Assembly (NCBI RefSeq): GCF_022201045.2
Contig: NC_068564.1
Span: forward strand, 5,084,001 to 5,148,000
Direction of reading: 5' to 3'
DNA length: 64,000 nucleotides
Source of the DNA: Citrus sinensis
Taxonomy: Eukaryota > Streptophyta > Magnoliopsida > Sapindales > Rutaceae
Shown: positions 1 through 12,486 of the stretch, piece after piece
How positions within the stretch are numbered: position 1 is the stretch's first letter
How the letters are laid out: each line of letters starts with the position of its first letter
The notes under the pieces: generated by a model
Told to the model about the DNA's origin: nothing
The model's input: only the letters and a program-made list of their open reading frames with translations
The model's database searches: none
Position numbers and translations under genes: made by a program

Positions 1-1470
1 TTATTATTATTATTGTTAATGGCATCTAAAATAATGAAATTAATTGTGATTTGAATGAGGGTAATTTAGGAAATATGAAAAAATTAGAGGAATACAAAAG
101 TAAACATATATTCTATTCTCATTCCCTCATTTTCATTCCCAACCCCCCATGGTAATGGGATTCCCATTCCTTATTCCCAAATTGTGTGGGACCCACATAT
201 TTTATTCCAATTCCCAAATTACATTTTGCCAAGTAAACATATGTTTCATTCTCATTCATTCATTCTCATTCCTCATTTCATGAAATAAACACATCATAAG
301 TATTTAGGGCAAAAAAAAATCATCCTTTTTTATTTTAAAATTACTTATGAAATAATTTTGCTTTGCTCTTTCGCTCTTACTCTTTCTTTTCCTTTAGTAA
401 CATGGGTGTGTTTGGTTGATGGATAAAAAATTTGAGAATTTAAGTAGATAGAATGAACCATCTCAAAAAAGTTATATCGTTATAATACTAATTAATTAAA
501 AATAAATGCATATGATATATGATTACAAGAGCTTGAACAATGGGGTTGGGTCAAGGACTACGGATAGGATGGGCACTGTTTGGAGAACCGAACTTAGCTG
601 AACTAAATTAGGCCGATTTGGTTTAATTTAGTTCTTTTTTTTTTAATTTTTTTAGCTGAACCAAAGAACAAATAAAAAATTTAGTTTTAAAAAAAATAAA
701 ACCAACAATTTAAAATTAAAAAAAAAACCGACTCAAATTTAACTGCTAATTTTTCAATTCTCTATTTATTTAGTCACCCTTAATTGGGGCTATTGAAGTT
801 CATGTGGGCTGCAAAAGTTTATTTTTTGTTCAATCTACTAACATTTTACATTGTAAAAGTCTGAAGAGTTCCAAAAAACAAAGGCAAAGCAAGACTTTTA
901 CCTTCTCAAAATTGAAAGACTTTAGATTTAATGATTGGCAAAGTGATTATTGATGCTTTAGGTTGTGCTCGTAGTTTAAATGTAAATGAAAACACACACA
1001 TATCTTTGGCGGCCATAGCTACGGTGCACTGGTGTATTGATAGATCGTGTTCAATTAAATAAATCGAAGAAAATAACAACCACAAGATTTTAAAAAATGT
1101 CCAATCAACGGTGGAAATTGAAAACAAAAATTGAGGGGAATCGGAAGAAGTTGGAGGGTGGTGACACAGTTGATGTTGAAGTGAGAAAGAAGAAAATGCA
1201 TCAGTGGTGTTAAGTGAATTCGAGAAAAATGTGAAAAAATAGTAAAAGTGAACTCGAAAAAAGGGGTAACAACACGAAACAGTTCGTTAACTATTGTTCA
1301 TGGACATTATAGCAAACTTACCCAGTGACGTTGAATGAAAAAAAAAAAGCTATAGAGTGCAAATAAATTATGTAAAATATATGACGTATAAATAAAGAAT
1401 GTGAATTTTTTATAAATATTTTTTGGTGATATGTAAACAATCACATGCTAATTTCGCGAGTTTTGTGTAA
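1..1470. other. AT-rich intergenic DNA
   Basis: No supportable gene. A T/C-rich stretch at about 98-285 contains two direct copies of a motif beginning AAGTAAACATAT followed by ATTCTCATTC-type repeats (about 100-125 and 231-260). This resembles the ends of small non-autonomous plant transposons, but no matching inverted end or target duplication was found. The rest is A/T-rich with short homopolymer runs. Confidence 0.5.
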
Positions 1471-1476
1471 TAATGG

Positions 1477-2384
1477 TTGATTCAGTCGAGCAAGGAAATT
1501 AGAACATCACCAAAAAAAGCCCGCGACTTTAACAATGCGAATGAGTCATATCGCATAAAAAATGCAATCAATAAAGTAAGTGATGTTTTGAAATTCGATA
1601 CTCGATGTGCCCCGAAACGATTTGAAAAAATGGTATCAAACTTTACAAAAAATCAAAATAAGGCAATACAAGAAATAAGATTTGGAATCGTTGCGAAAAT
1701 GAGATGTGGGAGATTAGAAAGAACACTTTGGAGCAAATTGGTTGACTGTTTCAATGTAAAAAAAAATACTAAAAAAATCCATGGAAAAGAGATTTAAGTA
1801 AATCCTCAAGTTTTTAGTAGCATTATAGGAGTAAAAGACGGTGATTTGGATATAATGGTACAAGGGGAGAGGTCCTACATATAAGAATTGTGTGAGATAT
1901 TTCATGCAACAAATAGGGGAGTTAACATAAAAATGGTAGAAAAAGTTTTGTTAAATCATAAAGTTTGTGATGAATATTTCAAACCTGCATTCACATTGTT
2001 TTGTATTGGAACGCTACTATGTCCCCCATATGGTTCATATAGCAGTGTTGCCTATTTGTTTTCCTTGGCTGATGTAAAAAACATAGAAAACAAGAAATTG
2101 ACTTTTTTCAGTTTTTATAAGTTAATGCAAACTATAATTAGACATAACGAGAAGCATCTTAATACATTAATAATTGCCTACTTTTTTTAGAGGTTAGTTG
2201 TCCCATGTTATATTAAAATAAAATAGATAAATGTTTTTCAAGGGACTTTAGTATGTTAATTTTAGTAATTTATAAATGTAGGTGTTGTATTTCAACTTTA
2301 TTGTTTATGGTAACATTGAAGAAGATCTTTTGGAGGTTCCTGTTGTACTGTGGAACAAGAAAGAGATAAGACAGTTCATGAAAT
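1477..2384 (+). pseudogene. Ulp1/DUF1985-class transposon gene, N-terminal part, broken
   Basis: One reading frame from 1477 to 2190 is interrupted by two in-frame TAA codons (1795-1797 and 1882-1884). It reads like the N-terminal part of the plant Mutator-associated Ulp1-protease proteins: a segment with RCAPKRFEKMV, then a hydrophobic core ending in TLLCPPYGSYSSVAYLF. A further exon-like stretch at about 2283-2384 ends in KKEIRQFMK, where it is cut by the hAT element. The continuation resumes at 8060 beyond that element. Family placement is from recalled motif resemblance only. It is inactive because of the stops and the 5.7-kb insertion. Confidence 0.6.
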
Positions 2385-2614
2385 AACTATGGCCAACGGG
2401 CCGTGCTGGCATCAACAGTCGGCCCACAAGGGCTTATGCCCACTTTTTTTCAACTGAGCCCAACACGGCCCATGGCACAAGCCCGCTCGTGCCGTGTCCA
2501 AAAAAAGCCCACCAACTTTTTTTTAAGCCCACATGTCCAGCGTGCCTAAAAAAATTCACGTGTCTAACGTGCTTTATTCAAGCTCATGTGTCTGATGTGC
2601 TTTTTTAAGCCCAC

Positions 2615-2643
2615 CAACATAATAATAATAATAATAATAATAA
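2615..2643. repeat. (AAT)n microsatellite
   Basis: Nine or so tandem AAT units inside the left subterminal region of the hAT element. Confidence 0.9.
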
Positions 2644-4189
2644 ATTCATAATCATAATCATATTAATTTTTATTAAGAGAGCAATTAACATTTTATTATT
2701 AGTTTATCACAATTTCACAACTATATATTTTATTTCACAATAACCAATCATAACACAACAATACATAAATTTAATTAAATTTAATTCCATAAATCATAAT
2801 AATAATTAATTAAAATTAAAATTACAATCCTTAAATACGAAATATCAATATGACAAATCATAGGTCACAATTTACAAGTTACAACTACGAAACGCGAACT
2901 ACAACCAATTGACGAATAACAAGCACGAAATAACATTTATTAATCACAACTATGGATACAGGAAACGAGCAAGGTTAATTTTGTCTTGGCTAAGGTGGCG
3001 AACTAAACAATTTGACATATGCCGATGTAAACCCAAGGCACCATGGCTGTCTGAATAAATAACTTCTCGATGATAATAATTGCACCTCAAGATCATCTGA
3101 TTATAAGGACGATGCAAACTATTATCTATCATTTCCTCCCTTATTGTAGTAAAATTTTGAAAAAAAACTCATTTAAAGAACGGCTTCTGGACTGATTTAG
3201 CCTAGTGTTTTGTTGAGGTCCAACTATATCAACATCGTATTCTTGAGGGTGATGAGGTTCTTTTGCATTCATATTATGTTGTTACGAATTCATGATGATT
3301 TTGGCTTTTAGAATATTGGAAAGTTTGAGAGGAAAAAGAAGAAGAATAAGAATTATGAAGCATCATAGCATATTGGCGTGTATATATAATATTAGATAGT
3401 AATAAAAAGACAAAAATTAATTTTATTTACTTTATCGGTGGGAGTAAGAAGAGTAAGTAAACAAATATTTTGCGAAATATAAATACTTGTGAATGAATGA
3501 ATCTTGAGATCTTAATTTTTGTGGAGCCGTGAGACAAGTGCTTGGGTGGCAGGTAGGAAAAAGATATTAAATTATTTCCAAAAGGACCAAAACCAAAAAA
3601 AAAAAAAAAATCACATTGTTGCCTTGTTGAGTTGTTGGCACTTGGCACAAACCCAAAATGAAAAAGTATCATACAACTATACAAGCTGATAAAAAATATT
3701 GAACTACGATTGGACATGTCACATTACTCTCATACTCACATGTTGAATGTTGATTATGAGTGTTTGTAGACTGTAATCTACATACTACACACAAACTCAC
3801 GAGTCCCGAGCACAAATGCACAATAATCCTAATTTTTTATTATTTAAACATCATTGTCAGTAACTTTCACAATTTTTTAAATTTTTAATTGATTGCACTG
3901 CACATAATTTTAAAATTTTACAGTCACAAGACTCGCAACAATAAAATTGACATGACTGCTTAATTTTACAGTACGCTTGCAACTTTCACAATTTTCAAAT
4001 CCTGAAACCTAAATTGACTGCACTGCAATTTGCACGTCTGCACATCTGCATAGAATGACAAAATTTTCAAATTTCACAAGTGTAACAGTAAAATTGATAT
4101 GAATATAGTAGTACACTATATGACTACTCAATTCAGAATGTGCACGGTGTACCTAGAAATTAATTTTTTCTAATTATTAAATAATCAAA

Positions 4190-4536
4190 AAAATTCTAAA
4201 TTAATTTTATTACTCACCCAACGGACAAAAAAAATTTGAATTAACAGTAGAATTGATATGATTACTCAATTTTACAGCATTGACAGTTGGGCACCAATTA
4301 GCAATTAACGTTTTTTTATTTTTAATAACAAAATAATTCTAAATTAATTTTATTACTCACCTAACGGACAAAAAAAATCTGAATTCAATTGAATTAACAA
4401 TAAAATTGATATGACTAGTTGACTAGTTAATTTTACAGCATGGGCACTCGGCAATTAACTATTTCTGATTTTTAATAACAAAAAAATTTTGAAATTAATT
4501 TTATTACTCACCGAATGCCCAACGGACAAATAAATG
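4190..4536. repeat. About 145-bp direct tandem repeat in hAT 5' region
   Basis: Units starting with AAATTAATTTTATTACTCACC recur at about 4199, 4340 and 4492. Each is followed by ACGGACAAA and, in the first two units, by a segment ending in TTTTACAGCAT. The third unit is truncated. They lie between the left end and the transposase frame of the hAT element. Confidence 0.7.
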
Positions 4537-4564
4537 ATTAAATGCAACGGTTTAATTTGTTGTA

Positions 4565-4636
4565 GCCTTGCAGGAAGCTGTGCAGTTGCAGCCTTGCAGG
4601 AACCTTTGCAGTTGCAGCCTTGCAGGAAGCTTTGCG
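4565..4636. repeat. 26-bp tandem repeat, 2.8 copies
   Basis: Three successive units start with GCCTTGCAGGAA (4565, 4591 and 4617) and have the same 26-bp period, with one or two substitutions each. The array lies about 350 bp upstream of the hAT transposase frame, just before its presumed promoter and 5' untranslated region. Confidence 0.85.
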
Positions 4637-4981
4637 TGTTTGCCCCGTTTTGACCGTTAATATTTTTATTTTTTATTCTATTTAAACGATTAAATTATTT
4701 TCGAACTTATCTCACTTCTCAATCTCTATCTCCTCGTTACCTCTCGTGTCTCATCTAGTCATCTATACTCTCTGCTTTGCCTAATTTCCTCGAAACTTTG
4801 CTACAATTCCAGCAACAATTCCAGCAACTTCCCTTTGTTACTGAAATCTCAAACAAAAGTAAAACATCGTTCAACACCATTTAACACACGAATCTCCATT
4901 CTCTTACTCAATAAATTTTTTTTTTCACCTGCACATATACATTCCAACCGCCTTTATTTACCAAAACGCTAATTATATAAA

Positions 4982-7074
4982 ATGTCTCACTCTCATTTTG
5001 ACCTAGATGAGAATTTTAATTTTGTTGAAGAAGGGGAGGAAATTGCAAATGAAGAAATTGTTGCACCAGAATTTGATCCAAGTAATAGATTTATTGTCCT
5101 ACCTGAACAATTGCCTCATACTTCTCAAGCAAGTCAAAATGGTTATACTTCTTCGATTGTCGGTCCTACTAATACCTTTAAACGACAAAGAACATCGATT
5201 GTTTGGTCATGTTTTACTTTGGAAAAGGGTTAAAAAAAAGTGAAATGGTGGATCAAGCAGTGTGCAAATATTGTTAATTCACTTTAAGTGCCAAAAGTAA
5301 TGGTGAAACTGGACATTTTAGACAACATATGGAAATTTGTAAGACAAAACACGCGCCACAAGACCCAACACAAACTCAACTCTCACAATATGGTTCTGGA
5401 CCTTCTGGTATAACATCATTCAAATATTCACAGTAGAACATGCGAGAAGGATTAGCTCGGTATATTGCTGCAGTAGAACAACCTTTAACATTTGCAGAAG
5501 ATGAACATCTAATAAATTTTCTACAAAGGTATGTTCAACCTCAACTTAAGAAAGTGCCTAGAAATACATTAAAACGTGATTTAACTAAAATTTTTCATGA
5601 CATGAAAAAACTTTTAATTAATACTTTTATCAATTTTAATGGTGTTATTTCAATTTCTTCTTATTATTGGACCGATATTAATATGGTTGGTTATTTTGTG
5701 TGATTTCGCACTCTATACATGAGATTAATGATAAATGAAGGTTGGAAAAAAATTGCTTGCATTTCGTAAATTAGAATATCCTCACACTGGTTGAGTAATT
5801 TATGCAGCTATAATGTCTATTTTAAGAGAATATGAAATTACTGATAAATTGTTTAGCATACATTTGATAATGCATCTGTCAATACAGCTGCAATTGATAT
5901 GTTTTTATGGAATATTTCTACTCTCACACCTGCAAGTGGTTCAAAATGTTTTCATGTGAGATGTGTATGTCATATTATTAATTTAATTGTTCAAGCTAGT
6001 ATGACTCATATAAATCATTATTTAGAAAAAAATTAGAGCAGTCATTTTATATATTAGAGCACCTTCAAGACGTCAACAATTTTTGCCTACGTTGAAAATT
6101 TTTGGATTGAAAAAGAGAAAATTCAACATTGACATGAAAGTCCGTTGAAATTCTATGTATTTAATGTTACTTTCTTACCAAAACTATTCTGAAGCAATTT
6201 CTTGTTTTTACAATGAGAGAATGAATGATGAAGATTATCATATCACTGATTATGATTGGAATGTTGCATTTAAATTTATGGATTTTATAAAGGTGTTTTA
6301 TGATGCTACTCTTGCATGTTCTACTGTTTATACTATGAGTTATGCTTTTAAGACTTTTAGAGAGAATATTATGTTTAAAAATATTTGTGATGTCATTGAG
6401 GAAATTTTCCAAAAATATTGGAAAGATATTTTCCACCTATTTATTTTTGCATAGTGTTGGATCCTACAATCAAGGAAGTTGATGCAAAATTTTTAGTTGA
6501 GGATATTAGTGAAAATTTGCAAACCAGGCTTGATACAATTATGTCCTCTATGCATGAATTTTTTAATTTTTATCAAAATAAATTCGGATCAAGCAATACA
6601 TATTCTAATGTTCAACAAGTATCGATTTCTCATGAAAATTCAGCTCACTTTTTGTTACTCAAAGGTAAGGGTGTTGCCTTTAGTATTGATACTAATCGTA
6701 ATAAATTATAAATATATTGTTCTGCCAATCTTAAAGATTTATCAACTCCTTCACAATTGTAAAATTTTGATATTTTAGAATTTTGGATGGGTAATACATC
6801 TTTTTTCTCTATGCTATCCATTATGGCCCGTGATCTACTAACCCCTCCAGCTTCAATTATAGCATCAGAATTAACTTTTAGTACAAGTGGTAGAATTCTA
6901 AACGAACGTCGAACAAGATTGTCATCAGAGACAATAAACTCTTTGATGTGTTTGAAAGATTGGGAAGATGTTGAATGCCGAGTGCAACAAGATTGGCAAA
7001 ATGCTTTAATTAAACAAATTGAGAGTTTGGATGTTGATCAAGATGAAGTGGATCTAGATTATGCAGAGTACTGA
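4982..7074 (+). pseudogene. hAT transposase (BED finger + hAT dimerisation domain), inactive
   Basis: Fragments in order: an acidic N-terminus from ATG 4982; a BED-type zinc finger (about 5200-5345) with CKYC then GHFRQHMEIC, broken by a shift at an A-run near 5233 and a stop after CKYC; LARYIAAVEQPLTFAEDE (5451-5504); the HVRCVCHIINLIVQAS block (about 5953-6000) of the catalytic region; a DUF4413-like segment with ISENLQTRLDTIM (about 6508-6546); and the C-terminal dimerisation block with SELTFSTSGRILNERRTRLS (about 6868-6927) ending at 7074. Several frameshifts and stops separate these pieces, so it cannot make transposase. The order and motifs are diagnostic of plant RICESLEEPER-like hAT elements. 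Confidence 0.88.
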
Positions 7075-7857
7075 ACATTGAAGTCACTTCCAAAGATTAG
7101 AGACCTTTTTTTCTTGTAACGTTTTGGAACAAAATTTATTAGTAAAAAGGGTTGTAAATTTGCAAATGATAGATGGTTTAGTAGGTGCCAACCTAGTTGG
7201 GATGTACTGTTAACTGTAGTGATGCAAACTACACATAATTTTATTTGAACTGCTAATATTATAATTGTACTTGAACTCTATTTAATGAAAATGTAATTTT
7301 TAATTTATCATAAAAATATTCATTTCATAATTTTTTTGTGTATAAATATGAAAAATATTTCATTCACAAATGAAACATATCTCTATTAAATATTAACTAA
7401 GTTATGATTTAATATTAATATGAAAAATATTTTATTATTAATGTTGTAAAAATTTTATTTTTTATTTATCATTTATAAATTTATGATATTTATTATTATT
7501 TTTATTGAAATCATGATATTTACTTATTCATTTAATAAATTATAAACATAAAAAATTAAATAAATAAATATTATAAATAAAATTAAATATCATAAATAAC
7601 ATTATTCATTTAATAAATATCATAAATAAAATTATGATATTTATAATTTTATTTATTAAAATCATGATATTTACTTATTCATTTAATTAATTATAAACAT
7701 AAAAAAATTAGAATATTTATTTAAACTAAGATTTAAATTAATTTTTAAAAGTTTATTCTAAAAAATATATTAAAACATTTAATTTCAAGATATTTTACTT
7801 TAATTTCATAACATTTTATATTTACTTTTTATTAAAAAAATTTACTTAGATATATTT
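7075..7857. other. Very AT-rich 3' part of hAT element
   Basis: Non-coding. It contains repeated short motifs such as ATTTATTAAATATCATAAATA, giving local direct and inverted repeats between 7480 and 7700. No other feature seen. Confidence 0.6.
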
Positions 7858-8059
7858 TGGCCTACGTGCTATTGATAGCCCATGGGCCGCGTGCTAGCCC
7901 ACCAATAAACCGTGCTTATTATGTGTCTTTTCGCGTACCGTGCTTTGACTCATCTCTAATCGTGTCGTGCTTTTAAGACCCGGCACGGCCCACGTGCGTG
8001 CCATGCTGTGCCGTGCCTCGTGCCGTGCCACGTGCCGCCCATCCCATTAGCCATCTCTA

Positions 8060-8680
8060 ATGAAGTAGCTAGAGCAACATGGTGGCTTCATTAGCAAAGA
8101 GGTATGTTATGTGCTAAAGTAATGCTTCATTGAATATAAATACAATAATTACAAAATAAATAGAAAATTATGTGTATGTGTGGTAAGAGGGAAGTTTAAT
8201 AATAAGCATTTTCAAACTTAAATTTATTACATGCAGGTACTAGTTCCAGATGTAAGCTCTACCAATGCAGTAAAATTTGACGGTGAACGAAACAATAGTG
8301 TCAACCATTATTTGTCAGATTCACTTATTTTGATTAAGAAACTTGATTCACAAGTAAAGAACATTAAAGAGTTGTCTGGAAAAATAGAGTTGTTAACATG
8401 TTATGTACAATCTCAAAACAAGTTTTTAAATGATATCATATCAGTGGTAAAGTCATTGGTTCTAGAAAAATCTCCCTATGATTGGGAGGCTTTTGTGAAA
8501 GGAGAAAAGAAATGTATGCTGAAATTAGGAAATACACAAACTTTACAGGAAACCGAAGAGAAATTTCAACTAGTTGACATTAACTACAAAGTAATTGGAA
8601 TTGAGAAACAAATGATTAAATTTAAATGTAAAAATGTGGAAGACAAGCATGATGTGTTTGGTCAGGTGCCGTTTAGTTAA
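8060..8680 (+). pseudogene. Ulp1-class transposon gene, middle part, resumed after hAT
   Basis: Right of the hAT element the host frame resumes with LEQHGGFISKE (about 8069-8101), followed by a GT that would fit a splice donor. The next open stretch, after an AG at about 8235-8236, runs to a stop at 8680 and encodes a lysine-rich, coiled-coil-like segment with no motif that I recognise. Position and style fit the linker between the N-terminal domain and the Ulp1 protease of Mutator-type genes. The exon borders are inferred. Confidence 0.5.
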
Positions 8681-9747
8681 TTTTGGATACACAGTCATGT
8701 ATAATTGAAGATTTCATATGTGATTAAATAATTAATTTTTTAAGTTAAAGACAATTTCAAAAAATGTTCCTCTGCTAAACTTGTCCATGTATAACAGTGG
8801 CAAGAGTGATGAAATATTAGGTATTGGGAATAACAACTATAGCTCACCCACATCACCATATAGATGAAGTCCATATGTGTTCGCAAGGTAAAATGGGAAG
8901 TTGCATATTTGTTGATCGGCGAACAAAAGGAAAAAAGACTCAACGAAGGTGACAAATGCTTTACATTATTAATTTTCAAATAAGAAATAATTGTAGAATA
9001 TAGTAAATGTAATGCATTGTTTGTTATATAATTTAGCATCAAGTTGAAGATAAAATATCAGAAATCATTACTTTGATGAACTCATTGTAAACAGTGTTAG
9101 TCGAAATCATCAATTAAATTTCACTAAGGACTTAGCAAAGTCAGTTGGAGAGAAAATAAATGCTAGTACACCATGTGCAGTTTATAGAGGTAGACCTTTT
9201 TTTGTGACAACGCCATTATCTGACGATGATTTGCATGTTTTATGTTATGCATTGGGTGACAATCTGGATAAAGAGTTAAAAATTTTGATAGTTTTGTCTT
9301 ATCATTTTTCTTAATAAATTGAGGTTATTGGACAAGTAGTGCTCATGATTGATAATCTTGTTCACATATTAAGTTAATTATATAGTCCAATCGTGTGTTC
9401 AGAGAAAGGCTTGTTGAATTGGAAATGAATTTCGTGTCGCGAGTTGAAATGCTATCTTTAAATTCAATGAGGTAGATTCACAACAAAATGCGTTGTTGAC
9501 CATTATCGTTCTATTTTACATATGGTAGTCCAAGTATTCTAACATTTAGTTTGTGTTGCAAATTATTACAATTATTACTGAGATGTTAATGTACGAAGAG
9601 AAATAGAAGTCGGCAAATGAAAAAGTTAATTGGTATTTGCCTTTGCAATTTTCTGTGAGTAATTACACACTAATATATTTTTTATAATCATCAGAATTTT
9701 GGTCTATTTGTTAATAATACATTGTTCATATATCACTTAGTCGTCCA
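8681..9747. other. Degenerate transposon-derived DNA
   Basis: There are short open stretches in changing frames (for example around 9150-9330) but no intact exon. It is probably part of the same decayed Ulp1-class element. No other feature supported. Confidence 0.4.
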
Positions 9748-12486
9748 ATGGACCCCATTCGAGCAATGTTTCTAAACAATCGGTATTCAGTTTCTATGCA
9801 TCAGTTTGAACGATGTTTTGCTTCTGTCAACTTTGATTTTGTTAATATTGATGACATAGTGAGATTTGTACTTGTACTACTCATGGAGAGACTCCTGCTT
9901 GGAAAGTTATATACAACTATTATTGACGAGGCACTGCTGAAGTTTACAAACAACCTAGATGAGTTCGATAAGTACACTTAGAGAACTATTGTATGAAATG
10001 CAACTTATAATGACATTCTTAAGGTAATTGCCATGATGGCACAAAGTTTGATCTATATAAGGATCTCGAATAAACTCTATGCAGAAGAGAAGTACATCCT
10101 TGGTGGATTTGCATTAGGTGTTATGGTAAGATTAACAGATGATATTATTAGTTTATAAGCATTACTTTGTGAATTGTACTGGGTTACACCATTGCATCTT
10201 AACTACTTATATTATATTGTTACATTGTAAGTGTGGATATTTAAAAGCATTCCACTGGTAAGGAACCTTTATGGAGTTCGTTAGAATGATCATGACATTC
10301 CACATATATTAAGATGGAGAATGTGTAGGCGTTCTTTGGATAAACAAGTGAATACAAATTTATTCCGATTTCAGTTGTTCAAAGACAAATGTCTCATGTT
10401 GTTAATGCCTAAAGAAAGATAGATAGAAACTGCACATTGGCGAAACATATTAAGATATCGCTTCAATAAAAAAATTCTATAAGTTCGTTGATGTTTCACT
10501 TATAAACTCTGGTGTAAAAATATCAAACATTGACTTCATATCTGAAATGACTGCCTCCCAAAAGGTAACAATATTTATTGTATCTTTTCCACAAGTATTT
10601 ACCTGGTGCATTTAAGTATTGTATAGTAATTATGATTATATGACATACCTTCGTAATTTTTTGTGCAACTATGACAAAATTATGCTATTATACATTTTTT
10701 CTAAAGATGTTGATAATGAATTCATTTTTTTTTTGTATATTAGGAAAATATGGATGAGTTTATGCCAACTGTCGGCATTGATAATAACATGCATGGAAAA
10801 ATTGTTGAAGCTGTTGTCAAAAGTATGAGAAGTGAACTAAAAATTTTGAAGAATCAAATAAAGGCTGAGATGAGGGAGGAGATGAAGATGCGGGATATGA
10901 TTGCTAAGGAAGAGATAAGCAAGCCAAGGAAAGTGAAGCTTGAATATATTGAGGGAGATGATGATGGGCCAAAACCAATTAGAGGTCAGTGAATCATTTA
11001 CAGTGTCTTTCAAACAATATCATATTTATTAGTTTTCATTTATTCCACCAAGTTTTTCTTTTTTTGTACAACGTTATCAATTCATTTTTGTGCTATGAAT
11101 TTGTACACATTCTGACGATTGAAATACATGTGTCATAAATTGTTGGGTACTCAAAGATTGATACTTGTCAATTTGACATTAATGAACAAGTTTCCCAAAT
11201 GCCTCCAAGTAATATGCCCAATGGTGAGAATATTTATGCTTTTGCAAGGTTTAAAAGGGTTATCTTAAAAGGAGTTTGGATGATTTGTGCAAATACAAAT
11301 ATTGAGTCGGTGGGAGAGAAAATTGTCAGAAATAAAACTATAGAGACAGATGAGCTCGGCCCAGTTTAGTCATTATTGAATCATATGAACTTGCATGATG
11401 AAATTGATATCAACACTCCAATTACTACAAGGATTAGAGAAAGAATGTGGAAGTGGATTGAAAGTGGACCTTTCAACATTATAAAAGTTAAAAATTTTTA
11501 GAATATTGAAATTACAATGTCTCATGCTTGGTTGAGGATGGTGGTGGGTGATGAATGACTTGAAGGGGAGGTAATTTTTTAAAATAAATTTTTATAAAAT
11601 CGAGTACACATTTTGGTTTACAATATTTTTTATTTTGGAAAACTATGTAATTGCAATGTTATCACATGTAATATATATCTGTATACATCAATATCATTCA
11701 CTACCGGATGATGAAGTATCCTGAAATTGTTGGAAATAGATGCGGTGTAATCAACCATGAATTTTGAGTATGGTTACTTTTATTAATGTAAAGTATTGTT
11801 CGATTGACAAACAAACTTGTATTAGCGAATATAGCAATTAACATAATACTCTCATTTTTTTCTAGGCTCTGGTGGAACAAAATTTGGTAAATAATGGTAC
11901 AATGCATCTCATGTCGTATAAAGGTTGCTTTGATGGCAATATCATAAAAAGATTTGTGGAGAGCAAAACAGCGTGGACAAATATATATGAGGCATGAGTA
12001 ATTTATACATATTATTTTATAAATGTTATGCACAATTTTATTGGTTTATCAATTCAAATTTCCTCTTTGCAAATATATAGCCAATAAACATTTGTGGGTT
12101 GCATTGGGTGGTTACAATGGTGAATATTATCAACAGAACCATTATTATTTACGACCATACTTTAATGTCATTTACAGACGATAACATTTTGGCTTCCGTG
12201 CACCCACTGTATGTGCTAATGCCTCGATTTCTAATGCATTGCCCTGCCTTCTATGTTAGTAAAAGAGATGTGAACATAAACCTTAATCCTTATAGATTTG
12301 TGCGGATCCGATTTGGTGTCCCGCAACAACGTCATGGGTAGGAGATTGCGGACTATATTTTCTGAAGATAATTGAGTACCAAATTTTTGGCATTCCCTTT
12401 AATTTCACTTCTGAACATGGAGACCTAATACACAGAAAAATTAGGGCAGATATGTGGATGGAGCATGTGAAGATAAACCTGTAAAA
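9748..12486 (+). pseudogene. DUF1985 + Ulp1-like cysteine protease gene of a Mutator-type element, broken
   Basis: The first exon-like frame, 9748-9981, carries FLNNRYSVSMHQFERCF and VLVLLMERLLLGK, as in DUF1985 proteins. A continuation near 10222-10420 includes a WIFKSIPLVRNLYG segment and IPHILRWRMCRRSLDKQ. An acidic/basic linker lies at 10750-10992. A protease domain starts after an AG at about 12080 with HWVVTMVN (catalytic-type His at 12102) and IIIYDH (Asp). VPQQRHG then runs into TAG, while the catalytic GDCGLYFLK continues in another frame from about 12331 to a stop at 12483-12485. So a one-frame shift separates the His/Asp/Gln part from the Cys. Several other stops are present. Proteins of this class travel in plant Mutator-like elements. 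The block may be the 3' half of the gene at 1477-8680 or a related neighbouring copy. Confidence 0.65.

Larger units (their letters stand above)
2377..8066 (+). mobile_element. hAT transposon (degenerate, autonomous-type) with target duplication
   Basis: The element spans about 2385-8058. Its imperfect inverted ends are ATGGCCAACGGG (2389-2400) and, on the other strand, ATGGCTAATGGG (8054-8043). They are flanked by an 8-bp duplication, CATGAAAT (2377-2384) and AATGAAGT (8059-8066), with 6 of 8 bases equal. Both subterminal zones are GC-rich and repeat GCCCAC or GTGCCGTGCC-like motifs (about 2400-2610 and 7860-8045), as is typical of plant hAT elements. A dead transposase gene lies inside. It interrupts the Ulp1-class pseudogene: host coding sequence reads up to FMK on the left and resumes with the same MK codons plus LEQHGGF on the right. 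Confidence 0.85.
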
